12,848 bases of DNA from VAZQ01 sp040510075 (lineage in GTDB: Bacteria; Pseudomonadota; Alphaproteobacteria; Rhizobiales; Xanthobacteraceae): NCBI GenBank assembly GCA_040510075.1, contig JBEVJT010000055.1, positions 1-12,848 on the forward strand, written 5' to 3'. A program made the position numbers and the translations under genes. The notes beneath the pieces were generated by a model. It had not been told where the DNA came from and did no database searches. It saw only the letters and a list, made by a program, of their open reading frames with translations. This document shows, in pieces, positions 5,903 to 12,823 of the stretch (position 1 is the stretch's first letter; each line of letters starts with the position of its first letter).

Positions 5903-7303
5903 TCATGGGTGGGGGAAGCCCGTCCCTCCGAGCGTGACGTTGGTTTGCCGGTGAAAGCTTGCGCCGACGTGGCGGATCATTCCGTCGTGGAAGGAGGGGG
6001 CAATGACGCTGAGACTCGAAGGCAAACCATCGTCTCGCACCACGCCGGGAACCGCTACGGCGCAGAGTACAAGCAGGTTTACGTAATAAGTGTAATATCC
6101 CATGTCGGTATTGAGCTTGATTGGATCCGCCTCCACTGCTTCTACCGTGTAGAGCGTGCCGGTCGTGGGAACCACGAGGCAGTCCATGTTGCGCCATTCC
6201 GCTGCAGTTTGGACTTTTAATTCGGCGAGCCGATAGAGTCCTTCGAAGGTCTCAGTCGCGGAGAGCTTGGCCGCGCGCTCAAAGATAGCTCGCGTGGTGG
6301 GATGGAAGACATCAGGCTTGTTTAAGAACAGCTCCTTAACCGGCACGAGCCGTTCGGCCACCCAGGGCCCACTGAACAGGAGGCGCCCAGCTTCAATGAA
6401 TGGAGCAAAATCGATTTCGACAGCCGTACCGCCCAGGTTTTTCACAATTTCAAGGTTTGCGTGAAAGGCTTTCTCGGCTGCGGCGTCCCCGAAGAAGTTC
6501 AAATTTTTTCTTGTGGGAGTGCCGAATCGGAAGTCCTTTCGCCGCGGCGGATCGAGATCGCATTCACCCGCGTACGAAAACGGATCCCGTGCATCGTAGC
6601 CGCGGGCTGCGCCCAGGACCTGATAGGCGTCGCTGCAGGTCAGCGCGAACACTGACGGGCAATCGACGCCTCGATTGACCGGAATGAGGCCAGCGGTGCT
6701 CAGGAGCCCTCGGGTCGGCTTCAGTCCGACGATGTTGTTGTAGGCCGCGGGTACTCTGCCCGAGCCTCCGGTATCGGTACCGAGCGAAAAGCTCACCAGC
6801 CCGGCTGCGACAGCCACAGCGGATCCCGGGCTCGACCCGCCCGGGATGTAACGCGGATCGATTGCGTTCCTGCTCACTCCATAGGGAGAGCGAATGCCGA
6901 CGAGTCCGTTTGCGAACTGATCGAGATTGGTCTTTCCGATCAGCAGCGCGCCCGCATCGCGGAGAGTGTCGACTATAGTTGCGGTCTCGTCTGCGATATA
7001 CGCGTAAGCGGGGCACGCCGCCGTGGTGGGCAGGCCCGCAACATCGATGTTGTCCTTGATCGCGAAGGGAAGCCCGTAAAGCGGCAGCTCGGATCCGGTT
7101 TCGTTTTGCCGGCTGCGACGTTCCTCGATCGCCCGGGCAGCCTGCATCACCTCATCTTGCGGGAGTACGTGCGTCCAGACGTGGTCATCGCCGCTCGCCC
7201 GGATGCGGGAAAAAACTTCGGCCACGACGGCTGTCGGCGTGAGCATGCCGGCCTTGTAATTCGACGCGAGCGTCTGAAAATCGAGGCTGTAGGAAAAGCG
7301 CAT
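5903..7303 (-). CDS. Allophanate hydrolase-like (AtzF-type) amidase lacking the C-terminal domain
   Basis: The product is 466 residues. The amidase core is clearly of the allophanate hydrolase branch: LYGLPFAIKDNIDVAG with Lys83, the run GKTNLDQFANGLVGIRSPYG, PGGSSPGSAVAVA with cis-Ser157, and DTGGSGRVPAAYNN with nucleophile Ser181 followed by GLKPTRGLLSTAG. In urea and triazine catabolism such enzymes split allophanate to ammonia and carbon dioxide. Two departures are visible. Residues 310-318 read FSGPWVAER, where characterised enzymes have a Tyr at the first position. The protein also stops at the end of the amidase domain, while AtzF is about 605 residues with a separate C-terminal domain. 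The ATG at 7301-7303 has GGGAG 5 nt upstream. The frame is open to 7642, but that extension would cross the divergent promoter region and the start of the transporter gene. No urea carboxylase gene is near. It could act on a different ureido or amide substrate. Confidence 0.87.
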   Translation of the reverse strand: MRFSYSLDFQTLASNYKAGMLTPTAVVAEVFSRIRASGDDHVWTHVLPQDEVMQAARAIEERRSRQNETGSELPLYGLPFAIKDNIDVAGLPTTAACPAYAYIADETATIVDTLRDAGALLIGKTNLDQFANGLVGIRSPYGVSRNAIDPRYIPGGSSPGSAVAVAAGLVSFSLGTDTGGSGRVPAAYNNIVGLKPTRGLLSTAGLIPVNRGVDCPSVFALTCSDAYQVLGAARGYDARDPFSYAGECDLDPPRRKDFRFGTPTRKNLNFFGDAAAEKAFHANLEIVKNLGGTAVEIDFAPFIEAGRLLFSGPWVAERLVPVKELFLNKPDVFHPTTRAIFERAAKLSATETFEGLYRLAELKVQTAAEWRNMDCLVVPTTGTLYTVEAVEADPIKLNTDMGYYTYYVNLLVLCAVAVPGVVRDDGLPSSLSVIAPSFHDGMIRHVGASFHRQTNVTLGGTGFPHP

Positions 7304-7308
7304 TCCAA

Positions 7309-7313
7309 CTCCC
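7309..7313 (-). promoter_or_regulatory. Ribosome binding site fixing the start of the AtzF-like amidase
   Basis: GGGAG on the minus strand, 5 nt before the ATG at 7303. It supports the 466-residue product over an in-frame extension of 113 codons with no homologous content. Confidence 0.65.
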
Positions 7314-7349
7314 GTTGTGGTTGCGGTGATTGACGCCGCGATTTTGAAG

Positions 7350-7377
7350 TTGCCCCTCCGGAAAGATGCTTTATTAT
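7350..7377 (+). promoter_or_regulatory. Weak promoter candidate for the AtoE-type transporter gene
   Basis: TTGCCC (7350-7355), 16-bp spacer, TATTAT (7372-7377) on the plus strand, about 70 bp before the transporter ATG. The -35 matches only in its first three bases plus one. The AT-rich block is shared with the opposing candidate on the other strand, so both genes may be controlled through one short region. Confidence 0.3.
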
Positions 7378-7400
7378 AGGGAAAGTCCGCCCGCGACAAA
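7373..7400 (-). promoter_or_regulatory. Promoter candidate for the amidase operon
   Basis: The minus strand has a perfect -10 hexamer TATAAT (7373-7378). A TTGTCG-like -35 lies 15 bp upstream (7394-7399), or TTTGTC at 16 bp (7395-7400). The start would fall near 7366, giving a leader of about 63 nt to the ATG at 7303. The -35 and spacing are suboptimal, which would suit an activated promoter. Confidence 0.35.
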
Positions 7401-7446
7401 ACCATAAAAAATCCAGGCAAGCGCGGCACAAGCAAGGGGGAGCAGC

Positions 7447-8901
7447 ATGACGACGACAACACGCGCCGAACTCGCCGCCTCGGATTCGGATGCAGGATTT
7501 CTCGAGCGCATGGCGCTCGCGATAACCGACTGGTCGGAGCGCTGGTATCCCGACGCATTCGTGTTTGCCGTGATGGCGATTGCCGTGGTGGCCGTGGGAT
7601 GCCTTGCCATTGGCGCCGGTCCCGTGTCGATTGCGCTCGCATTCGGCGAAGGTTTTTGGTCGATCATACCGTTCACCTTGCAGGTGTGCATGGGAGTGGT
7701 GATCGGGTTTGTCGTCGCTTATTCGGGCCCTGCCGCATGGCTCATCGCGAGGCTCGCGATGGTGCCGAAGACGGGGCGCGGCGCGGTGGCCTATGTAGCT
7801 TTTGTTTCCATGGCGATCTCGCTTATCAGCTGGACAATCAGCCTCATATTCAGCGGCTTGCTGGTGCAGGCGATTGCGCGGCGTCAGGAACTGCGTATGG
7901 ACTACAGAGCCGGCGGAGCGGCCGGCTACATGGGCATCGGAGCGACGTGGGCGTTGGGCATCAGTTCGGCCGCCGCCCAAATCCAGGCGAACCCCGCGAG
8001 CCTGCCCAAGGCGCTGATCCCCATCACCGGGGTTATTTCCTTCAACGAGACCATTTTTCTCTGGCAGAACATGCTGATGGCGGCGGTTCTCATCGCCGTG
8101 ACAACCATCATTGCGTATTGGACGGCACCTGGCCCGACGCGGGCAAAGACCGCGGAGGACCTTGGCATCGAATTGGGCGGCGCCAGCATCGCGGAGCGCG
8201 TCGATCTCAAGCCGCACCAAATTCGTCCCGGCGAGTGGCTCGAATACAGCCCGCTTCCGACCATTCTGGTGGTTGCGCTCGGCGCGGTGTGGTTGTGGAT
8301 GGAGTTTTCGTCAAAGGGAATTCTGGCGATCTCCAATCTGAATACCTACAACTTCCTCCTCATCATGCTCGGCTTGCTGCTGCATTGGCGGCCGCGCCGG
8401 TTCCTGGCTGCGGTGGCCGAAGGCGTGCCTGCGGTTGCGGGTATTCTGTTCCAGTTTCCGCTGTATGGCTCGATCGCCTACATGCTGATCCAGCCCAAGG
8501 GTCCAGGCGGTTCGCTCGCGGAATTGGTCGCGGGAATATTCGTGCACGTATCCTCGCAAGGGCTGCTACCCGTGACACTCGCGATCTACTCGGCCGTGCT
8601 TGGTTTCTTTCTGCCGTCGGGCGGTGGAAAGTGGATCGTCGAGGCGCCTTATGCGATGCAGGCAGCCAACGATCTCAAGGTTAATCTCGGCTGGATGGTG
8701 CAGGTCTACAACGTCGCCGAGGCGCTGCCGAACCTGATCAATCCTTTCTGGATGCTGCCCATTCTGGGCATTTTGGGTCTGAAGGCAAAGGAAGTAATCG
8801 GGTTCACCTGCACGCAATTCCTCATCCATACGCCCTTGGTCCTGCTGATGGTGTGGCTGCTCGGGATGACGCTGACATACCATCCGCCCATTATGCCTTG
8901 A
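7447..8901 (+). CDS. AtoE-family (short-chain fatty acid type) transporter
   Basis: The product is 484 residues, a polytopic inner-membrane protein with long hydrophobic segments throughout and a soluble loop at about residues 230-265. The ERWYPDAFVFAVMAI start, the EGFWSIIPFTLQVCM segment, DYRAGGAAGYMGIGATWALGIS and the late FLPSGGGKWIVEAPY motif match the short-chain fatty acid transporter family whose best-known member is E. coli AtoE. The motif GGGKWIVEAP near residues 393-402 is a family hallmark. The ATG at 7447 follows an AAGGGGGAG ribosome site. It diverges from the AtzF-like amidase across 143 bp and has no acetoacetate or butyrate catabolic genes beside it. It more likely moves a carboxylate made or used by the amidases than a simple fatty acid. 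The direction of transport is unknown. Confidence 0.9.
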   Translation: MTTTTRAELAASDSDAGFLERMALAITDWSERWYPDAFVFAVMAIAVVAVGCLAIGAGPVSIALAFGEGFWSIIPFTLQVCMGVVIGFVVAYSGPAAWLIARLAMVPKTGRGAVAYVAFVSMAISLISWTISLIFSGLLVQAIARRQELRMDYRAGGAAGYMGIGATWALGISSAAAQIQANPASLPKALIPITGVISFNETIFLWQNMLMAAVLIAVTTIIAYWTAPGPTRAKTAEDLGIELGGASIAERVDLKPHQIRPGEWLEYSPLPTILVVALGAVWLWMEFSSKGILAISNLNTYNFLLIMLGLLLHWRPRRFLAAVAEGVPAVAGILFQFPLYGSIAYMLIQPKGPGGSLAELVAGIFVHVSSQGLLPVTLAIYSAVLGFFLPSGGGKWIVEAPYAMQAANDLKVNLGWMVQVYNVAEALPNLINPFWMLPILGILGLKAKEVIGFTCTQFLIHTPLVLLMVWLLGMTLTYHPPIMP

Positions 8902-8922
8902 CCACAAATCTCATTCCGAGTC

Positions 8923-9054
8923 CGTAGGGTGGGCAAAGGCGCGCGCACGACGATTAACACAGTCCCTGAAACTTGACCGCGCGCCGTGCCCACGCGGTGG
9001 AGCCGCCTCTATGGTGGGCACGGCGCGCAAGAGCGCGCCTTTGCCTACCCTACG
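8923..9054. repeat. Nested inverted-repeat element (two REP-like units in opposite orientation)
   Basis: Outer arms are at 8923-8944 and 9033-9054 (22 bp, one mismatch), beginning CGTAGGGTGGGCAAAGG and ending CCTACCCTACG. Inner arms are at 8979-8993 and 9014-9028: GCGCGCCGTGCCCAC and its perfect 15-bp complement. Each outer arm can instead pair with the adjacent inner arm, since they share the GGTGGGCA...GCGCGC theme. The element is therefore two inverted copies of one short repeat. GTAGGGTGGGCA-type repeats are widespread non-coding elements in proteobacteria. It fills the gap between the convergent transporter and regulator genes and may stop transcription from both sides. The rest of the gap (8902-8922, 9055-9074) shows nothing else. 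Confidence 0.85.
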
Positions 9055-9074
9055 CTTCTACGAGCGGAGGGCGA

Positions 9075-9734
9075 TTAACTGCGGCGCGGGTAGATGATGA
9101 TCGACAGGTACGTCATCGGCGCCTTCATCAGTTCCTCCGGGCCGTGGCGTGCCGCCGCATCGAAGAACAGCGCGTCGCCAGGCTCCATCACATAGCTTCG
9201 ATCCGCGTGCCGGTAGCGCACCTTTCCGGTCAGCATGTAGATGAATTCAACGCCGGCATGCCGGAAATCCGTGTAGGGCACGGCGTCTCTTTTCAACGTG
9301 ATCAAGTAGGGCTCCATGCCAACAGGGCCTCCGAGGGAATGGCCAAGCAGGTCATAGAGGTGCCCCGCCTTGGTGCCTCGCCGCTCGATGCGCACGCCAT
9401 GCCCGGCTTTGACAAACGAGCAGTCTCGCTGTTCGTCGCGTTCGCCGAAAAGACGGCTGATCGGGATGTTCAGCGCTGTTGAGAGCGAGTGTAGCGTGGC
9501 CAGTGAAGGCGAGATCGAACCGTTCTCGATTTTGGAGAGCATGCCCGTGGAGATGCCGGCGGCCGCGCCAAGCTCGGAAACCGTCAGATCGAGGTCCTTG
9601 CGAAGCTTACGCACCTCGGCGCCTATTTCGGCTTCCAGCGAGCGGGTGATTTCGCGGGGCGCGCGGGAACCGGTGCGAAGGTCCACGGCAGGGCGCTGCG
9701 AGCGGACTTTTCTTCGGGAACTGCTGTTTTTCAC
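9075..9734 (-). CDS. XRE-family transcriptional regulator with C-terminal cupin domain
   Basis: The product is 219 residues. Residues 1-30 are a basic, probably disordered tail. An XRE/lambda-repressor-type helix-turn-helix spans about 37-95 (VRKLRKDLDLTVSELGAAAG, then GMLSKIENG and PSLATLHSLSTAL). A double-stranded beta-helix cupin spans about 140-216, with HAGVEFIYMLTG (His159) and MEPGDALFFDAAARHG (His197). Such regulators usually repress an adjacent catabolic or amine/amino acid operon and bind a small ligand in the cupin. The start is a GTG (9732-9734) with AAAGGA 6 nt upstream; the first in-frame ATG falls inside the DNA-binding domain. It diverges from the glxB-like operon across 162 bp containing a palindrome, so it most likely controls that operon and itself. 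The ligand is unknown. Confidence 0.9.
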   Translation of the reverse strand: MKNSSSRRKVRSQRPAVDLRTGSRAPREITRSLEAEIGAEVRKLRKDLDLTVSELGAAAGISTGMLSKIENGSISPSLATLHSLSTALNIPISRLFGERDEQRDCSFVKAGHGVRIERRGTKAGHLYDLLGHSLGGPVGMEPYLITLKRDAVPYTDFRHAGVEFIYMLTGKVRYRHADRSYVMEPGDALFFDAAARHGPEELMKAPMTYLSIIIYPRRS

Positions 9735-9819
9735 GGCCTGTCCTTTCCGTCAGTCAGCCGACAAGGGCGCCCCGCCCCGGCGTAAATTCATGCATCGTGC
9801 AAATGGGAAGAGTTTCCTG

Positions 9820-9836
9820 GCAAGAAATTTTATTGC
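9820..9836. promoter_or_regulatory. Operator candidate in the regulator/glxB divergent region
   Basis: A 17-bp pseudo-palindrome, GCAAGAAA-T-TTTATTGC, has 7 of 8 arm positions matched. It sits 8 bp upstream of a TTGACA (9844-9849) on the glxB side, in the only AT-rich stretch of this 162-bp region. Its length suits the dimeric XRE-cupin regulator encoded next to it. Assignment to that regulator is inferred from position. Confidence 0.4.
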
Positions 9837-9896
9837 TCGTGAATTGACAGGGCCCGCTCCTGTATAGCACTCTCCGGCCCAGCCCCCTGGACTAAC

Positions 9897-10787
9897 ATGT
9901 GTGGGATAGCCGGAATTTTTTTGAAGGATAGGGCTCTCGAGCCGGAGCTCGGCCATTTGCTCGCCGGCATGCTCGCCACACTGTGCGACCGCGGGCCCGA
10001 CTCGGCCGGGTTTGCCGTTTATGGCAGCGGCACACCCGGCATGATCAAGCTCACGCTGCGGCTGCCGAAGGGCTTCGCTGTCGATCGATTGCTCTCCGGG
10101 TTCAGTGCAGGCGCGGGGACGCCAGTTTCCCCGCTCGTGCACGACAGTCATTTGGTCATCAGCGTAACGGCGGATCGTGAAGCGGCGATGCGAGCGGAAA
10201 TCGCGCGGCATCCCGGCGTGAGCATCGTGAGCGCCGGCCGCAGGATGGAAGTGTTCAAGGAAGTGGGCCGGCCCGACAAAGTTGCTGCTCGGTTCGGTCT
10301 GCAAGGCATGCCCGGCACGCACGCGATTGGCCACACCCGCATGGCGACCGAGTCGGCCGTCACCACGAACGGCGCGCACCCGTTCACCACCGGGACCGAT
10401 CAGTGTCTCGTGCACAATGGCTCGCTTTCCAACCACAATGCGCTGCGGCGCGAGCTGATCCGGCACGGGCTTTCCTTCCAGACCGACAACGATTCCGAAG
10501 TCGCGGCGGGCTTCCTCACCTGGAAGATGCGCGAAGGCGCCTCGCTCCAGCAGGCCATGGATGCCGCGCTCGATGCACTCGACGGCTTCTATACTTTCGT
10601 GATCGGCACCGAATCAGGATTCGGCGTGTTGCGCGATCCGATCGCGTGCAAACCCGCCGTGATGGCCGAGACCGGGGATTGGGTTGCCTTCGGCACCGAA
10701 TACCGCGCTCTCGCCGACCTCCCAGGTGTCGAGCACGCAAAAGTGTGGGAGCCCGAGCCCGCGCGAGTCTATTTCTGGGAGCACTGA
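9897..10787 (+). CDS. glxB: Class II glutamine amidotransferase, GlxB/MgsA-like
   Basis: The product is 296 residues, an Ntn-type glutaminase domain equivalent to the N-terminal domain of glutamate synthase GltB. It supplies ammonia from glutamine to a partner subunit. Catalytic Cys2 follows the initiator Met (MCGIAGIF) and would be exposed by Met removal, which fixes the start. Other landmarks are RGPDSAG (32-38), GHTRMATES (145-153), HNGSLSN (173-179) and TDNDSE (196-201). There is no clear Shine-Dalgarno. The stop overlaps the next start by one base (TGATG), and the order amidotransferase, GXGXG protein, FMN protein is that of rhizobial glxBCD and methylotroph mgsABC. The symbol follows GlxB; MgsA of N-methylglutamate synthase is the alternative and sequence alone does not separate them. 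Confidence 0.87.
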   Translation: MCGIAGIFLKDRALEPELGHLLAGMLATLCDRGPDSAGFAVYGSGTPGMIKLTLRLPKGFAVDRLLSGFSAGAGTPVSPLVHDSHLVISVTADREAAMRAEIARHPGVSIVSAGRRMEVFKEVGRPDKVAARFGLQGMPGTHAIGHTRMATESAVTTNGAHPFTTGTDQCLVHNGSLSNHNALRRELIRHGLSFQTDNDSEVAAGFLTWKMREGASLQQAMDAALDALDGFYTFVIGTESGFGVLRDPIACKPAVMAETGDWVAFGTEYRALADLPGVEHAKVWEPEPARVYFWEH

Positions 10788-11470
10788 TGCCTACCGTCGA
10801 TCTGGCGCAGGTGCCCGTGCGCGAGCTCAACGCTGCACTGCATCGCCTCGCACCCGACACAAACGAGACGCACTGGCGTGTGCGCAACCCGCGCGGCCGC
10901 CACGCCATCGCGGCCGGCGTTGACGCGCCCATCCTGATCGAGGTGGAGGGCCATGTCGGCTACTACTGCGCCGGCATGAACAAGCGCGCGACTGTCCTGG
11001 TGCACGGCAACGCGGGTCAAGGCGTGGCCGAGAACATGATGTCGGGCGAGGTGCGCATTGCGGGCGATGCCTCGCAGGCGGCGGGAGCGACCGGCTGCGG
11101 AGGCCTGCTGGTGATTGACGGGAATGCATCGGCGCGCTGCGGCATTTCGATGAAGGGCATCGATATCGTGGTGAAGGGCTCGGTCGGCCATCTCTCCGCG
11201 TTCATGGCGCAGGCCGGCAACCTCGTGGTTCTCGGCGACGCGGGCGAGGCGCTCGGCGATTCGATCTACGAGGCGCATCTTTATGTCCGCGGAAACGTGA
11301 AAAGCCTTGGGGCGGACTGCGCCGAGAAACCGCTCATGGATCATCACAAAGACGATCTGCGCCGGCTCCTCGATGCCGCGGGGGTTGCGCTCGATCCCGC
11401 GAGCTTCCGCCGCTATGGCTCGGCGCGGCGGCTCTACAATTTCCATATCGACAATGTCGGGTCTTATTAG
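10787..11470 (+). CDS. glxC: GlxC/MgsB-like protein (GXGXG domain of glutamate synthase)
   Basis: The product is 227 residues and corresponds to the C-terminal right-handed beta-helix (GXGXG) domain of the glutamate synthase alpha subunit. In the large enzyme this domain packs between the amidotransferase and FMN domains in a structural role. Repeating glycine-rich turns are visible: VEGHVGYYCAG (53-63), VHGNAGQGVAENMMSG (72-87), DGNASARCGISMKG (111-124) and LGDAGEALGDSIYEA (149-163). The ATG at 10787 overlaps the glxB stop and has GGGAG just upstream. A longer in-frame reading from 10403 lies inside glxB and is not a gene start. The stop TAG abuts the ATG of the next gene, so the three are translationally coupled. 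Confidence 0.87.
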   Translation: MPTVDLAQVPVRELNAALHRLAPDTNETHWRVRNPRGRHAIAAGVDAPILIEVEGHVGYYCAGMNKRATVLVHGNAGQGVAENMMSGEVRIAGDASQAAGATGCGGLLVIDGNASARCGISMKGIDIVVKGSVGHLSAFMAQAGNLVVLGDAGEALGDSIYEAHLYVRGNVKSLGADCAEKPLMDHHKDDLRRLLDAAGVALDPASFRRYGSARRLYNFHIDNVGSY

Positions 11471-12823
11471 ATGAACATCCCGCAAAAGACTCAAGACCGC
11501 TGGATTCACACACCCCCGAGGAAGTCGGCGACGTTCGATGATTACGCCATTGCGGAGATCCGCCGCGCTGCGGCGACCGGCATCTATGACATTCGCGGCG
11601 CGGGCACCAAGCGCAGGCTCCCGCATTTCGACGACCTGTTGTTCCTCGGTGCTTCCATCAGCCGCTATCCGCTCGAAGGCTATCGGGAGAAATGCGCAAC
11701 CGAGGTGACCATCGGCACACGGTTTGCGAAGAAGCCGCTCAAGCTCAAGATACCCATCACGATTGCGGGGATGAGCTTCGGCGCGCTGTCCGCTCCGGCC
11801 AAGGAGGCGCTCGGCCGCGGCGCCACCATGGTGGGCACCTCGACCACCACGGGTGACGGCGGCATGACGCCGGAGGAGCGCGAGCATTCGCGCGTTCTCG
11901 TCTATCAGGTGCTCCCATCGCGCTACGGCATGAACCCGGACGATTTGCGCAAGGCAGATGCCATCGAGGTCGTAGTGGGACAGGGCGCAAAGCCCGGCGG
12001 CGGCGGCATGCTGCTCGGCCAGAAGATCACCGAACGCGTGGCGCAGATGCGCGTCTTGCCCCAAGGCATTGATCAGCGCTCCGCCTGCCGGCATCCGGAC
12101 TGGACCGGCCCCGACGATCTGGAAATCAAGATCGAGGAGCTGCGCGAGATCACCGATTGGGAAAAGCCGGTTCTGGTGAAGATCGGCGCGTCGCGCCCCT
12201 ATTACGACACGGCGCTCGCGATCAAGGCCGGGGCCGACGCGATTGTGCTCGACGGCATGCAGGGAGGCACGGCGGCGACGCAGGACGTGTTCATCGAGCA
12301 TGTGGGCATTCCCACCTTGTGCGCCATCCCGCCGGCGGTCGAGGCGCTGCAGGAGCTCGGCATGCACCGCAAGGTGCAGCTCATCGTCTCCGGCGGTATC
12401 CGCGGCGGCGCGGACGTGGCGAAATGCCTGGCGCTGGGCGCCGATGCGGTCTCGATCGGCACCGCGGCGCTGATCGCGCTCGGCGACAACGACCCGCGCC
12501 TCGAAGAGGAATATCGCGCGCTTGGCACCACCGCGGGCGCCTACGACGACTGGCACGAAGGCCGCGATCCCGCGGGCATCACCACACAGGATCCGGCGCT
12601 TGCGGCGCGACTCGATCCTGTGCTCGCTGCGCGCAAACTTGCGAACTTCCTTTCCGTCATGACGCTCGAGACCCAGACCATCGCGCGAGCCTGCGGCAAG
12701 TCGCATGTCCACAATCTCGAGCCGGAGGATCTCGTCGCGCTCACGGTCGAGGCTGCCGCAATGGCGCGCGTCCCGCTCGCCGGCACCAACTGGATCCCGG
12801 GACGCGAGAGCATTCGTCCATGA
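11471..12823 (+). CDS. glxD: GlxD/MgsC-like FMN-binding glutamate synthase-family protein
   Basis: The product is 450 residues and matches the FMN-binding synthase domain of GltB (a TIM barrel that aminates 2-oxoglutarate or exchanges amines on glutamate). Visible sites include PITIAGMSFGALS (95-107), TSTTTGDGGM (123-132), GQGAKPGGGGML (170-181), the PVLVKIGA strand (233-240), DGMQGGTAA (261-269) and the SGGIRGGADVAK phosphate-binding loop (307-318). The place of the [3Fe-4S] cysteines in GltB (C-x5-C-x4-C before GVATQD) is taken by residues 355-366, which read AGAYDDWHEGRD. Ala355, Trp361 and Asp366 stand where the cysteines would be, directly before PAGITTQD. The start directly abuts the glxC stop and the end overlaps the next gene by ATGA. 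GlxD of rhizobia and MgsC of N-methylglutamate synthase are both possible equivalents. Confidence 0.88.
   Translation: MNIPQKTQDRWIHTPPRKSATFDDYAIAEIRRAAATGIYDIRGAGTKRRLPHFDDLLFLGASISRYPLEGYREKCATEVTIGTRFAKKPLKLKIPITIAGMSFGALSAPAKEALGRGATMVGTSTTTGDGGMTPEEREHSRVLVYQVLPSRYGMNPDDLRKADAIEVVVGQGAKPGGGGMLLGQKITERVAQMRVLPQGIDQRSACRHPDWTGPDDLEIKIEELREITDWEKPVLVKIGASRPYYDTALAIKAGADAIVLDGMQGGTAATQDVFIEHVGIPTLCAIPPAVEALQELGMHRKVQLIVSGGIRGGADVAKCLALGADAVSIGTAALIALGDNDPRLEEEYRALGTTAGAYDDWHEGRDPAGITTQDPALAARLDPVLAARKLANFLSVMTLETQTIARACGKSHVHNLEPEDLVALTVEAAAMARVPLAGTNWIPGRESIRP

Noticed and set aside
7304..7642. N-terminal extension of the AtzF-like amidase to 579 residues
   Set aside because: It would run through the promoter region and the transporter's first codons; the internal ATG at 7303 has a good ribosome site and matches the family start.
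7147..8220. Minus-strand 357-codon frame across the divergent control region
   Set aside because: Antisense to the transporter and out of frame with the AtzF-like amidase; composition is Arg/His-rich without domain content.
9788..9803. TGCATCGTGCA dyad in the regulator-glxB gap
   Set aside because: Arms are only 4 bp and the flanks do not extend the symmetry.
9815..9838. TGGCA...TTGCT as a sigma-54 promoter before glxB
   Set aside because: The GG and GC elements are 14 bp apart, about four more than the sigma-54 promoter requires.
9844..9868. TTGACA (9844-9849) and TATAGC (9863-9868) as a glxB promoter
   Set aside because: The spacer is only 13 bp, too short for a standard sigma-70 promoter; no better -10 is found at 16-18 bp.
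10410..10418. Third copy of GTGCACAAT
   Set aside because: It lies inside glxB and encodes the Val-His-Asn just before the conserved Gly of its catalytic HNGS motif, so it is explained by coding constraint.
10769..12712. Minus-strand 647-codon open frame opposite glxC and glxD
   Set aside because: Long only because of GC-rich third positions on the other strand; no recognisable domain, and both plus-strand proteins are unmistakable.
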